Positions 18,353-27,458 of a stretch of 64,000 nt of DNA are shown in pieces (positions within the stretch are counted from its first letter, which is position 1; each line of letters starts with the position of its first letter). The stretch is from assembly GCA_017959005.1 (NCBI GenBank), contig JAGDBO010000004.1, positions 1-64,000 of the forward strand, in the 5' to 3' direction. Position numbers and translations under genes: made by a program. Below the pieces are notes generated by a model. That model was not told where the DNA came from. It did not search any database and was given only the letters and a program-made list of their open reading frames with translations. The stretch is from Bacteroidales bacterium (lineage in GTDB: Bacteria; Bacteroidota; Bacteroidia; Bacteroidales; UBA932).

Positions 18353-18355
18353 TCT

Positions 18356-19255
18356 ATGTCCTCAAAGAAGAATTTTTCCAAGGGACTGGGAAGAGGGTTG
18401 GAATCTCTCCTCCCCAACGCAACCCAATCCACAATAAATCAGGAGAGAGTACCGGTCTCCCCTCTTACCTCAATAAAGGAGTTAGAACTTTCCGCGATAG
18501 TTCCTAACCCATACCAGCCTCGCAGCGCCTTTGATGAGGCCAAGCTGAAGGAGCTCTCTGAGAGCATAAAGCAAATGGGTGTGATTCAGCCTATTACGGT
18601 AAAGAAAATATCTGTCGGGAGATACCAAATCATATCGGGAGAGAGAAGATTCCGCGCAAGCAAGTTGGCGGGATTAAAGAGCATACCGGTCTATATCAAA
18701 GATGTTGAGGAAGTTGCGCTGCTGGAGATGGCGCTTGTGGAGAACATACAGAGAGAAGACCTGGATCCGGTAGACATTGCCATCAGTTTCCAAAGACTCA
18801 TCGAGGAGTGCAATCTCACTCAGGAACAGCTCTCTCCAAGGGTTGGAAAGAACAGAGCAACCATTGCAAACTACCTCCGTCTGCTCAAACTCCCTCCGGA
18901 GATTCAGATGGCTCTAAAGGAGGGAAAAATCACGATGGGTCATGCAAAAGCCATCCTCTCCCTCACCAAGGAGAAGTCACAACTCGCTCTGACAAAGAAG
19001 ATTATAGAGGAGGGCATCTCTGTAAGGGAGGCGGAAAAGATTGCACAGAAGGGAGACGCTGCTAAGGCACCGGCTCCAAAGAAGGTTGCAACAGGCTCAG
19101 AATCTGCAAAAAAGATTGCATCAATACTGGGAAGATACTTTAAGGATCAGATAAAGATTAAGCCAAAAGAGAGGGGCGGAGAGATGATTATCCGTTACAA
19201 GGATGAGAAACAGTTGGAGAACTTCCTTAAGGCTATCAAGGAACATAATTTGTAG
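18356..19255 (+). CDS. parB: Chromosome partitioning protein ParB (Spo0J)
   Basis: CTP-dependent DNA clamp that loads at parS sites. The 299-residue protein has an N-terminal basic segment, the ParB nucleotide-binding domain with PNPYQPR (50-56), GERRFRA (95-101) and ENIQRED (129-135), a helix-turn-helix in the 150-210 region, and a C-terminal dimerisation domain. An Ala/Pro/Lys-rich linker (about 230-250) precedes the C-terminal part. I did not see a convincing parS palindrome in the window. Operon with parA. Confidence 0.97.
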   Translation: MSSKKNFSKGLGRGLESLLPNATQSTINQERVPVSPLTSIKELELSAIVPNPYQPRSAFDEAKLKELSESIKQMGVIQPITVKKISVGRYQIISGERRFRASKLAGLKSIPVYIKDVEEVALLEMALVENIQREDLDPVDIAISFQRLIEECNLTQEQLSPRVGKNRATIANYLRLLKLPPEIQMALKEGKITMGHAKAILSLTKEKSQLALTKKIIEEGISVREAEKIAQKGDAAKAPAPKKVATGSESAKKIASILGRYFKDQIKIKPKERGGEMIIRYKDEKQLENFLKAIKEHNL

Positions 19256-19265
19256 AGATTTAATT

Positions 19266-20201
19266 GTGAGGTCACAGATAAGGTTCATATTAATCATTCT
19301 TGCGGCGCTGCTGCTTCTGCCAAATTTTGCAGCAGCCCAGTTCGTAAACTCCAATGCCGCAGGAACAATGAAATCCACACTCTATCAGGAAGATACAACC
19401 TACTACGAGACAGACACCACAATCAGAACCTTCTCAATTAAGAGGTTTGTCCGCTCTCTTGCTCACAAAGATTCAATGACCGTATCCAACTCCTTCTTTG
19501 GGTCAATGGTAATTCCGGGAGCGGGACAGATTTACAACAGAGATTACTGGAAAGTTCCCGTTATCTACGGAGCGTTGGGAGGATGCATTGGAGGTGCAGT
19601 TGCATACAACGTTAAGTGGAAAAAGAACGGACTTAGCAAAGATAAGGATATGCGTAACGCTCTCATTTGGGGCGCAGTAGCAACATATTGGGGGCAGCTT
19701 TTAGATGGAACGGCCTGCTACAAATCTACAGAGAGACCGCTTCCTGGAAGAGCATCCATCTACTCTGCTCTGCTTCCTGGATTGGGACAGGCCTACAACG
19801 GAGATTACTGGCATATTCCAATCTACTACGGCGGATTTATGATAAGCGGTTACTGCTGGGCATTCAACCAGAAGCAGTACAAACGTTACCGCAAGTACTA
19901 CAAAGAGTGGGGAGAGGGAACATACGAGGGACACCTTACTGAGGAGAATCTCATCTGGTACAGAGACTATTACAGACGTAACAGAGATTACTCCGTAGTT
20001 GCAACACTGCTCATCTACATCCTTAACGTTGTGGATGCCAACGTGTTTGCGCACTTTGCAAACTTTGATATATCTGATGATATAACATTCAATGTTCAAC
20101 CTGCCATTATAGAGCCTATCATTCAGGATGGAAAATTTTACACCTCCAACCCAATGTACCGGGCAAACAAGTTTGGAATGCAGATGAACATAACCTTCTA
20201 A
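19266..20201 (+). CDS. DUF5683 membrane protein
   Basis: Probable membrane protein of unknown function. The GTG at 19266 gives a start with a strong N-terminal hydrophobic segment (FILIILAALLLLPNFAAAQ) 10 bp after the parB stop; the longer frame from 19203 overlaps parB and is less likely. Two copies of a glycine/tyrosine-rich motif, PGAGQIYNRDYWKVP and PGLGQAYNGDYWHIP, each followed by a hydrophobic helix, are the mark of DUF5683. Position directly after parB is typical. Length 311 residues. Confidence 0.85.
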   Translation: MRSQIRFILIILAALLLLPNFAAAQFVNSNAAGTMKSTLYQEDTTYYETDTTIRTFSIKRFVRSLAHKDSMTVSNSFFGSMVIPGAGQIYNRDYWKVPVIYGALGGCIGGAVAYNVKWKKNGLSKDKDMRNALIWGAVATYWGQLLDGTACYKSTERPLPGRASIYSALLPGLGQAYNGDYWHIPIYYGGFMISGYCWAFNQKQYKRYRKYYKEWGEGTYEGHLTEENLIWYRDYYRRNRDYSVVATLLIYILNVVDANVFAHFANFDISDDITFNVQPAIIEPIIQDGKFYTSNPMYRANKFGMQMNITF

Positions 20202-20214
20202 AAGCAAAGAAGAT

Positions 20215-21825
20215 ATGAAGACAAGAATCTTAGCCGTGATGCTCGTTGTATTTGGCTGCATAGCCGTCACAACACCTGCATTTTCTCAAAATACCAAAAA
20301 GAGTAAAAAGGAACTTTTAAAGGAAAACGAACAACTGAGAAAGACTATTGATTCTCTCTTAAACCTTATAGGAGAGGAGATTGAGGTGTCAGATACCACC
20401 ACCGTGGGAGACACCATCAACGCCGGCACGAACGGTTTCCTCAACCCGGAGTTCTATGAGACGGTGCCGGGAGGAAATCAGGACACTCTCCTCACCCTCT
20501 GGTACTTACAAAGGCAGGCAGCAATGGCAAAAACTATCGGGGAAGATGTTCCCGATATTGAAAATGCCAACTACACCTCAGACATTCCGGATGAAGTCTA
20601 CATAGAGAACATCAAGAAGATGAACTCCTACATCCCTGTTCCATACAACAGCATTGTCAGAAACTTCATCATCCTATACACTGAGAAGATGCCAAAGAGG
20701 GCGGCTAACATCCTGGGACTCAGCACCTATTATCTTCCTATCTTTGAGAACATCTTTGACAGTTACGGCCTCCCTAAGGAGCTCTCCGCAATGGCCATCA
20801 TAGAGTCTGCACTCAACCCGTTTGCAGTCTCCAGAGCCAACGCCAAAGGAATGTGGCAGTTCATCTATTCTGCTGCAAGACAGTATGATCTGGACATTGA
20901 CTCCTACGTAGATGAGAGATTTGACCCGGAGAAGAGCTGTGACGCAGCGGCAAGATATCTGAGAGACGCATACCAGATTTTCGGAGACTGGGCCCTTGCA
21001 ATCTCCTCATACAACTGCGGTTCCGGCAACGTGAACAAAGCCATCAGAAGAGCCGGCAGCAAGGAGTTCTGGGACATCTACCCGTACCTTCCAAAGGAGA
21101 CTCGCGGATATGTTCCTTCCTTCATAGGAGCCCTCTACCTCCTCAAGTACTACAAGAACTACAACATTGTGCCTGAGAAGGTTGGCATGCCGCCTCACGT
21201 AGACACCTTCATGATCCACAAAAACCTTCATTTTGAGCAGATTTCAGAGGTTATAGGTATTCCTTTGGAGGATATCCGCCAGCTGAACCCTCAGTATCTT
21301 CACGATATTATCCCGGGCACTCAGCAGGGCATGATTCTGCGTCTGCCTTACAACTACACCGTACCGTTTGTAGACAACGAGAAGACCATCTACAGTTACA
21401 AAGATTCCATCTACTTCAACCCTATAGTTTACAACAAGTACAAAGAGGCGCAGAGTACAGACAAGATTATTTATCATAAAGTTAAGAAGGGACAGACATT
21501 GGCCTCTATAGCAAAGCGTTACGGAGTTACCACCGCACAGCTTAAGAAGTGGAACCGTCTTGGAAAGAACAGCGTCAAACCGGGAGAGACTCTTGCCATC
21601 TACCGCAAAGAGTCATCAGCTCCTCGTAACACTGCAAAGGGCAACAGCGGAAGCAAGACTCCTGCAACCGGCGGAAACTACGGCACTTATACCGTCAAAG
21701 CCGGTGACACTCTCTACGGCATTGCTAAAAAGCACAATATGAGCCTCAATGACCTGTTAAAGATTAACGGACTTACCACCAAGTCCAAGATCCACGCCGG
21801 CAAGAAGCTCAAGGTAAAGAAGTAA
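20215..21825 (+). CDS. mltD: Membrane-bound lytic transglycosylase D with LysM repeats
   Basis: Periplasmic murein hydrolase cleaving glycan strands to 1,6-anhydro products. The 536-residue protein has a signal peptide (1-24), a coiled-coil-like Lys/Glu stretch, the SLT domain with the catalytic glutamate in MAIIESALNPFA (Glu197) and AKGMWQF, and two C-terminal LysM peptidoglycan-binding repeats (about 418-462 and 490-536). It follows the DUF5683 gene by 13 bp and precedes the polyferredoxin gene by 2 bp, so it is probably in the same transcript as parAB. Confidence 0.94.
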   Translation: MKTRILAVMLVVFGCIAVTTPAFSQNTKKSKKELLKENEQLRKTIDSLLNLIGEEIEVSDTTTVGDTINAGTNGFLNPEFYETVPGGNQDTLLTLWYLQRQAAMAKTIGEDVPDIENANYTSDIPDEVYIENIKKMNSYIPVPYNSIVRNFIILYTEKMPKRAANILGLSTYYLPIFENIFDSYGLPKELSAMAIIESALNPFAVSRANAKGMWQFIYSAARQYDLDIDSYVDERFDPEKSCDAAARYLRDAYQIFGDWALAISSYNCGSGNVNKAIRRAGSKEFWDIYPYLPKETRGYVPSFIGALYLLKYYKNYNIVPEKVGMPPHVDTFMIHKNLHFEQISEVIGIPLEDIRQLNPQYLHDIIPGTQQGMILRLPYNYTVPFVDNEKTIYSYKDSIYFNPIVYNKYKEAQSTDKIIYHKVKKGQTLASIAKRYGVTTAQLKKWNRLGKNSVKPGETLAIYRKESSAPRNTAKGNSGSKTPATGGNYGTYTVKAGDTLYGIAKKHNMSLNDLLKINGLTTKSKIHAGKKLKVKK

Positions 21826-21827
21826 TA

Positions 21828-23285
21828 ATGTTAAGGAGCGTCAGAATCATTCTTGCCACAATCTTTTTTGTTGGCATCACCCTCCTGTTTCTTGGTTTGA
21901 CAGGAAACTTCCACCCCTATCTTAGTTGGATGGCAAAGGTTCAGTTCCTGCCTGCCCTACTTGCCCTCAACCTTATAATTGTTGGAGTACTGATTCTTGT
22001 AACTATCATATTTGGAAGGATTTACTGCTCCGTCATCTGTCCACTAGGCATACTTCAAGATATCTTTGGATGGATAGGACGTAGATTCAAAAAGAACCGT
22101 TACACCTACTCCAAGCCCAAGAACTGGTTAAGATTCACCATCTTAGCGCTCTTTGTAATTGCCATACTTTTAGGCATTAACACCTTTGTTGCACTGCTTG
22201 CACCATACAGCGCCTACGGAAGAATTGCACAAAATATTTTCTCTCCTGTTTCACTTTGGGCGTTTCATAAAGAGATTTATATCAGGTCAATAGGAACCTT
22301 TGCCATTGCAGCTGTTACACTGATTATCATAGCAGTTCTGGCCTTCAGAAACGGCAGAACCTGGTGCAATACCATCTGCCCGGTAGGAACAATTCTGAGT
22401 TTCTTTTCAAGGTTCCCGCTCCTAAGACCGGTCATCAACACCAGCAAGTGCGTCAACTGCACACTCTGCGCAAAAAGGTGCAAAGCCTCCTGCATCAACA
22501 CCAAAGAGCACAAGATTGATTTCTCCAGATGCGTTATGTGCGGAGACTGCATCAAGAACTGCCATAAAGGCGCAATCTCCTACACCACAAAACGTTACCA
22601 CGAGCAACCCGCTTCCGCCCAGCCATCCTGCCCTAACACTCCGGAGGCACAGCAGAAGGGTGGCATGGAGAGAAGAACGTTCCTGGCAATTGCAGGAATG
22701 ATGACTGCAGCAGTGGCAGCAGAGGCCAGAGACAAAGAACTCCCGCTTACCATCAAAAGACAAACCGTCAAACGTGAAACAGAGATAGTCCCAGCCGGAG
22801 CTATTGGCCTTAAGCGCTTTACAGAGCATTGTACAGCCTGCCAGCTCTGCGTTTCCGTATGCCCCAACAAGGTGCTCAGACCTTCCGGCAACATAATGAC
22901 GCTGATGCAGCCACACCTTACTTTTGAAAAGGGATTCTGCGCTCCGGAGTGCAACAAATGTTCTACCGTCTGCCCTACCGGAGCCATCAGGAAGATAGAT
23001 CTCTCTCAAAAGTTTTTCACTCAGATAGGACACGCCGTATGGGATGCCTCTTTGTGCATTCCTATGACAGAAGAGAGACACTGCGGAAGATGTGAAAGTC
23101 ACTGTCCTACAGGCGCTATCACACTTGTAGCAATAGACCCTTCAGATGAAGCAAGTCCAAGATTCCCGGTTGTGGATGAGGAGATCTGCATAGGGTGCGG
23201 GGCCTGTGAAAACGCCTGCCCGGTTGCTCCGCTTCCTGCCATCTACGTTGAAGGTTACCCGGAGCACAAACTCTCCCCAATGTAA
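21828..23285 (+). CDS. NapH/NapG-like membrane polyferredoxin fusion
   Basis: Electron-transfer protein of 485 residues. The N-terminal half has four or more membrane helices with the paired CPLG and CPVG motifs (IYCSVICPLG, WCNTICPVG) of NapH-type proteins, then two 4Fe-4S motifs (CVNCTLCAKRC, CVMCGDCIKNC). The C-terminal part starts with MERRTFLAIAG at about residue 280, a twin-arginine-like segment such as begins NapG, followed by further Cys clusters (CTACQLCVSVC, CNKCSTVC, CGRCESHC, CIGCGACENAC). It thus looks like NapH fused to NapG; the partner oxidoreductase is not in the window. An internal start at ATG 22665 preceded by GAAGGG is possible. Confidence 0.85.
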   Translation: MLRSVRIILATIFFVGITLLFLGLTGNFHPYLSWMAKVQFLPALLALNLIIVGVLILVTIIFGRIYCSVICPLGILQDIFGWIGRRFKKNRYTYSKPKNWLRFTILALFVIAILLGINTFVALLAPYSAYGRIAQNIFSPVSLWAFHKEIYIRSIGTFAIAAVTLIIIAVLAFRNGRTWCNTICPVGTILSFFSRFPLLRPVINTSKCVNCTLCAKRCKASCINTKEHKIDFSRCVMCGDCIKNCHKGAISYTTKRYHEQPASAQPSCPNTPEAQQKGGMERRTFLAIAGMMTAAVAAEARDKELPLTIKRQTVKRETEIVPAGAIGLKRFTEHCTACQLCVSVCPNKVLRPSGNIMTLMQPHLTFEKGFCAPECNKCSTVCPTGAIRKIDLSQKFFTQIGHAVWDASLCIPMTEERHCGRCESHCPTGAITLVAIDPSDEASPRFPVVDEEICIGCGACENACPVAPLPAIYVEGYPEHKLSPM

Positions 23286-23311
23286 CCCTTCCCCCATCCA
23301 AGACCATCACT

Positions 23312-23460
23312 GCTTAAGGTGTCCGTAAATCCGGGACACCTTTAGCACTTTTGCCCGCTTTTCGTTCCCATCGTCCCCAAATCTCGGACACCGGGAACAC
23401 TTTTGCCCGCTTTTCGTTCCCAGCGTCCCCAAATCTCGGACACCGGGAACACTTTTGCCT
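23312..23460 (-). repeat. R1 palindromic repeats, 3 units of a variant subfamily
   Basis: A first palindrome, AAGGTGTCC / GGACACCTT, is followed by two minus-orientation units with loop CCAAATCTC. The units are joined by ACTTTTGCCCGCTTTTC, a linker differing from other arrays. They lie between the convergent polyferredoxin and helix-hairpin-helix genes and run up to the latter's stop codon. Confidence 0.9.
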
Positions 23461-23462
23461 CA

Positions 23463-25235
23463 TCAGAGCAGCAGTCTCAGTGCGCCCTTCAGGGTCAGCC
23501 TCTCCCCGCGTTGTTGTACCTTAAAGTGCAAACTCAGCCATCTTGTGAACTTAGCGCTCACCATAGCAAACCAATCCACACCCCTACCGTACAGCAGATG
23601 AGAGGAGAAGGTCATAGGCAGCTCACTCTCAGGAAAGTAAATGCGCCCATCCCACCTCTTTACATCATACCCCACAGCCCCGGCAACCGCAGAAACTTTG
23701 CTCTTCAGAAAGAGAGAACGGAGGTATGCCATCACTCCGTAACAGTTGTAATTGTTCCATTCTCCTCGCCCTCCCACTGTCAGATTTGAACCCAGAGACT
23801 TCTTTCCCGCCAACCTCAGCGAGTACAACTCCACCCTCTTTGCAGGTTCTTTGTAGGTGATGTTACACCTTGTGTAGAACCTGAAGTACAGCTCGTTACG
23901 GGCAGGCGTAGTAAATCCTGCATCATCAATGGAGAGTTTAACGTACCCCTTGTACATTGCAGAAGGATAGTTCAAATGGTATCTCTCTTTAGGGTACTGC
24001 ATATACTGAAAAGAGGCGGAGAGGAGAAGTTTCTTATAGAGCGGCCCCGCTGTAACCGCCGCAAATCCCCGCTGATTAGAAGGATGGGAAAGTGAAGAGT
24101 ATGCACCGGATGTGGAAGATATGAAACTGTTTGTGTAAATGAGAGTTAGAATGTGCATACTCCACTTTCCGTATTCCGTAGAACAGCCTAATAAGAAGGC
24201 AGTTGCATTGGTCGTATAATTCCAAGCCCCCTCTCCAAAAAATCTTGTAGCCCTAATTCCCGTCTTAAAATCTGCAGAAAGAATTGGTACCTCATTCTCT
24301 TTTTGGTAATGATTCAAAGCCATCTTAAAGAGAGAGCCGTTATATGAAAGGCGGTTAACCAGAATCTTTTTCTCAAAGGCATATCCTCCTGAATATGAAA
24401 TCTTTCCAAGGGAGAGAGAAACCGCTGCGCCACGTAAAGTTTTAGTAGTATCTGAAGAGTTGTAGAGAGAAATCACCTCTCCTCTTTTTGAAAAACCGTA
24501 GTTCTCATCCACCCCGGAATATGTAAAACTGTTCCAAACGGAGAGCCCCTGCCCAAACTTTGCTGCAAAATCTCCCACCACCACTCTGTCTATTGAGAAC
24601 TTCCCGATAGTTATATCTTTAACTGACACCCCTCCCCCTATAAAACTCTCTTTAGCAACAGAGCCACTCCCGCTCCACAGTGCCGCCATCTCCACCTTCT
24701 CCGCATAAGAGGCCTTCATCCTTGCAAGATAAGTCTCCTTTGTAACACGCTGTTGTTCAATAGTTCCAGCATAGCGAGCATAGATATCTGAGGTGAAGGA
24801 AGAACGGAAACCTCGGCTCACTCTCTTTTTCTCACCCAGAAAAATAAATGGTGCAATCCTCTTAACGAGCTCCTCGCTAAAGCCATACAGCAGAGATAGT
24901 TCCGCAAAGGAGAGAATAGCGCCACTACGACCGATATACTTAAGCAGAGACTCTATCTGAAACTCCGTAAAGAGTCCGCTGCGCTGCAATTCATTCCTTC
25001 CGGCAGAGTTTATGTTCAGCGGATGCCTCTTGTAATGAGCAAGATGCACCGCTATCTCCTCCAACGCTCCCTCAACATTCGCTTCTCCGCTCTCCACAAT
25101 ATCATCCATAACATCCACTCCCTCAATCACTTCCTCAATCGTATCCCTTTGCATTTGAACTGCGCCATGCAGACCACACGGCAGAGAAAATAATAACACG
25201 GCAATAAGGCCGCATATTTGAATAAACCTCTTCAT
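23463..25235 (-). CDS. Helix-hairpin-helix outer-membrane-type protein
   Basis: Exported protein of about 590 residues from the ATG at 25235, which starts a clean signal peptide (MKRFIQICGLIAVLLFSL); the frame is open to 25280. Residues about 60-130 contain helix-hairpin-helix motifs related to ComEA (PLNINSAGRNELQRSGLF and a second unit FAELSLLYGF). The rest is rich in alternating polar/hydrophobic strands like a beta-barrel. Such HhH-plus-barrel proteins are widespread in Bacteroidota; a role in DNA binding or uptake at the envelope is possible but unproven. Confidence 0.72.
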   Translation of the reverse strand: MKRFIQICGLIAVLLFSLPCGLHGAVQMQRDTIEEVIEGVDVMDDIVESGEANVEGALEEIAVHLAHYKRHPLNINSAGRNELQRSGLFTEFQIESLLKYIGRSGAILSFAELSLLYGFSEELVKRIAPFIFLGEKKRVSRGFRSSFTSDIYARYAGTIEQQRVTKETYLARMKASYAEKVEMAALWSGSGSVAKESFIGGGVSVKDITIGKFSIDRVVVGDFAAKFGQGLSVWNSFTYSGVDENYGFSKRGEVISLYNSSDTTKTLRGAAVSLSLGKISYSGGYAFEKKILVNRLSYNGSLFKMALNHYQKENEVPILSADFKTGIRATRFFGEGAWNYTTNATAFLLGCSTEYGKWSMHILTLIYTNSFISSTSGAYSSLSHPSNQRGFAAVTAGPLYKKLLLSASFQYMQYPKERYHLNYPSAMYKGYVKLSIDDAGFTTPARNELYFRFYTRCNITYKEPAKRVELYSLRLAGKKSLGSNLTVGGRGEWNNYNCYGVMAYLRSLFLKSKVSAVAGAVGYDVKRWDGRIYFPESELPMTFSSHLLYGRGVDWFAMVSAKFTRWLSLHFKVQQRGERLTLKGALRLLL

Positions 25236-25330
25236 ATCTACAACACGTTTTAACAGAAACAAAAATAGCATCCCACTCAATAGGCAGGATGCATTTGCGT
25301 AAAAACTTTTGCAAAATTTTACTTAAGCGG

Positions 25331-25843
25331 TTAGTTGGTTTTGAAACGGAACTTCACCTCTGCAAGTTCCTTGTTGGCCTTTGCAATCTTCTCTGCTAGT
25401 TCACCTTTGAATGCAGCAAACTTTGCCTTAAGTGTCTCATCTGAGAGAGCAAGCATCTGAACTGCATAGATGGCTGCGTTCTTTGCTCCGTCAATAGCCA
25501 TTGTTGCAACCGGAATACCGGAAGGCATCTGAAGGATTGAGAGAATGGAATCCCAACCATCCATAGAATTGGAGGACTTGATTGGCACTCCAATGACCGG
25601 CAGCGTTGTAGAAGCCGCAATTACTCCCGGCAGATGAGCGGCTCCGCCCGCTCCTGCAATTATCACCTTAACTCCTCTTACTGCAGCCCCCTTTGCAAAC
25701 TCTGCTACAGCTTCCGGGGTACGGTGTGCTGAGAGTGCGTTAATCTCAAAAGGAACCTCCATTTCATCCAGGAACTTTGCAGCCGCCTCCATTACTTTGA
25801 GGTCTGAGGTGCTGCCCATTATGATACTTACAACCGGTTTCAT
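25331..25843 (-). CDS. purE: 5-(carboxyamino)imidazole ribonucleotide mutase
   Basis: Class I PurE enzyme of de novo purine synthesis, shifting the carboxylate of N5-CAIR to give CAIR. The 170-residue protein has GSTSDLKVM (10-18), the catalytic-loop SAHRTPE (38-44) and an [12 protein letters not shown] stretch near residue 64, all family signatures. It is divergent from hpt, another purine gene, across a 65-bp gap. No anomalies. Confidence 0.96.
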   Translation of the reverse strand: MKPVVSIIMGSTSDLKVMEAAAKFLDEMEVPFEINALSAHRTPEAVAEFAKGAAVRGVKVIIAGAGGAAHLPGVIAASTTLPVIGVPIKSSNSMDGWDSILSILQMPSGIPVATMAIDGAKNAAIYAVQMLALSDETLKAKFAAFKGELAEKIAKANKELAEVKFRFKTN

Positions 25844-25878
25844 AGTGCGGTATTTTTTAAAACTTCCGCAAATTTATC

Positions 25879-25886
25879 TAAATTTG
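25879..25886 (+). promoter_or_regulatory. -7 promoter box (TAAATTTG) before hpt
   Basis: TAnnTTTG match 22 bp upstream of the hpt ATG in the divergent purE-hpt spacer. Confidence 0.45.
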
Positions 25887-25908
25887 GGTTCTATAACAAA
25901 AACTGACA

Positions 25909-26484
25909 ATGAAAAGAATCCAACTCCATGACAAAATCTTTAGGCTCTATATGCCTCACGAGGAGATACAGACAGCCGTAAAGAATGTAGCAGAAAAGAT
26001 TAATAATGACCTTAAAGATGCTGATACCCCGCTCTTTATAGGCGTATTGACGGGATCCTTTATGTTCCTCTCAGATTTGATGAAGAACATTAACTTCCCT
26101 TGCGAGATTTGTTTCATCCGCCTTGCCTCCTATGAGGGAACCTCCTCCACGGGTAAGGTTAAACAGCTTCTGGGCCTCACCCAGAACGTTAAAAACAGGA
26201 CCGTAGTGGTTGTAGAGGACATTGTGGATACCGGCGGAACTATCACGGAGTTGGATAACATCCTCAAGGATGCCGGTGCTAAGGATATCAAGTACTGCAC
26301 ATTGCTCTTAAAGCCGGATAACTACAAGGGCCATATAGATGTTCAGTACCCTGCACTCCAGATTCCAAGAGATTTCATTGTTGGTTATGGATTGGATTAC
26401 GACCAGCTGGGAAGACAGTACAAGGATATCTACGTGCTGGATGAAGATGAGACAGAGAGACGTAAGTCCATTAATGTGAGGTAA
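25909..26484 (+). CDS. hpt: Hypoxanthine phosphoribosyltransferase
   Basis: Purine salvage enzyme making IMP (and probably GMP) from PRPP and the free base. The 191-residue protein has GVLTGSFMF at the pyrophosphate loop and the PRPP-binding motif VVVEDIVDTGGT (about 105-116). The C-terminal DFIVGYGLDYD gives the base-binding Asp/Tyr region of the 6-oxopurine enzymes. Divergent from purE; R1 repeats follow its stop. Confidence 0.95.
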   Translation: MKRIQLHDKIFRLYMPHEEIQTAVKNVAEKINNDLKDADTPLFIGVLTGSFMFLSDLMKNINFPCEICFIRLASYEGTSSTGKVKQLLGLTQNVKNRTVVVVEDIVDTGGTITELDNILKDAGAKDIKYCTLLLKPDNYKGHIDVQYPALQIPRDFIVGYGLDYDQLGRQYKDIYVLDEDETERRKSINVR

Positions 26485-26532
26485 AAGCAAGCAGCAAGAA
26501 AAGTTGCATCAAGACTGGAAGGGATTGGAAGC

Positions 26533-26728
26533 GTGCCAGGTGTCCGGAAAACAGGGACACCGGGAACGAAAATGGGGGTAAAGCGTGCCAGGTGTCCGGA
26601 AATTAGGGACACCGGGAACGAAAATGGGGGTAAAGTGTGCCAGGTGTCCGGAAAACAGGGACACCGGGAACGAAAATGGGGGTAAAGCGTGCCAGGTGTC
26701 CGGAAAACAGGGACACCGGGAACACTTG
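26533..26728 (+). repeat. R1 palindromic repeat array, 4 units
   Basis: Four plus-orientation units with a 52-bp period (GCGTGCCAGGTGTCCGGAAA and so on), with linker AAAATGGGGGTAAAG. The last unit ends GGGAACACTTGG. They lie between the co-directional hpt and adk genes, the only R1 site in the window that is neither convergent nor beside the RAYT gene or window edge. Confidence 0.93.
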
Positions 26729-26762
26729 GAACTGAAAGTAGGAGAAAGAGTTAGAAGTAAGA

Positions 26763-26860
26763 GTTAGGAGAAAGAGTAAAGAGAAAACATAAAGAGAAAG
26801 AGTAAAGAGAAAGCGTAAAGAGAAAGCGTAAAGAGAAAACGTAAAGAGAAAACATAAGTA
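26763..26860 (+). repeat. 13-bp purine-rich tandem repeat upstream of adk
   Basis: GTAAAGAGAAAGC and variants start at 26776, 26789, 26802, 26815, 26828 and 26841, an exact 13-bp period of almost pure purines. It ends about 20 bp before the adk start, so it would form the adk leader or promoter region. Confidence 0.9.
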
Positions 26861-26881
26861 AAAATTTAGATAGATAGAGAA

Positions 26882-27451
26882 ATGAAGTATTACATTTTGT
26901 TTGGCCCTCCGGGTGCGGGAAAGGGAACACAGGCTAAGTTTATTGTAGAGAAGTTCAACCTTATGCATATCTCCACGGGAGATCTTCTGCGTAAGGAGAT
27001 GAAGGAGGGTACTCCGCTGGGGCTCAAGGCAAAAGAGCTCATTGAGAACGGCAATCTTGTTCCCGATGAGGTTGTTGTTGGAATGATTAAGAGCACTTTT
27101 GCAAACAATAAGAACGTGGAGGGATTTCTGTTGGACGGTTTCCCAAGGACTACCGCTCAGGCAGAGATGCTGGATAAGATGCTCCAGGAGCAGAATGAGG
27201 GAGTGGATAAGGTTATCTCACTGGCAATCAAGGACTCCACAATCTTTGAAAGAATTGCAAAGAGAGCGGAGATTGAGGGCAGAAAGGATGATGCAGACCC
27301 TGCTACAATCCAGAACAGAATAGATACCTACCATCAGAAGACAGAACCGCTGATTGACTTCTACAAGAAGCAGGACAAATATTTTGAGATCCCGGGTGAG
27401 CAAACCATAGAGGAAGTATTTGACTGCATCTGCAAGACACTCAGCAAATAG
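26882..27451 (+). CDS. adk: Adenylate kinase
   Basis: Essential cytosolic kinase interconverting ATP, ADP and AMP. The 189-residue protein has the P-loop [10 protein letters not shown] (8-17), [10 protein letters not shown] (about 31-40) and [10 protein letters not shown], the AMP-binding and lid-hinge signatures; the zinc-lid insertion of long forms is absent (short form). obg follows 7 bp after the stop, so the two are in one operon. Confidence 0.97.
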   Translation: MKYYILFGPPGAGKGTQAKFIVEKFNLMHISTGDLLRKEMKEGTPLGLKAKELIENGNLVPDEVVVGMIKSTFANNKNVEGFLLDGFPRTTAQAEMLDKMLQEQNEGVDKVISLAIKDSTIFERIAKRAEIEGRKDDADPATIQNRIDTYHQKTEPLIDFYKKQDKYFEIPGEQTIEEVFDCICKTLSK

Positions 27452-27458
27452 CAGCCCT

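Noticed and set aside
22422-23102. 226-codon minus-strand frame inside the polyferredoxin gene
   Set aside because: It is the shadow of a Cys-rich real gene and has no family signature.
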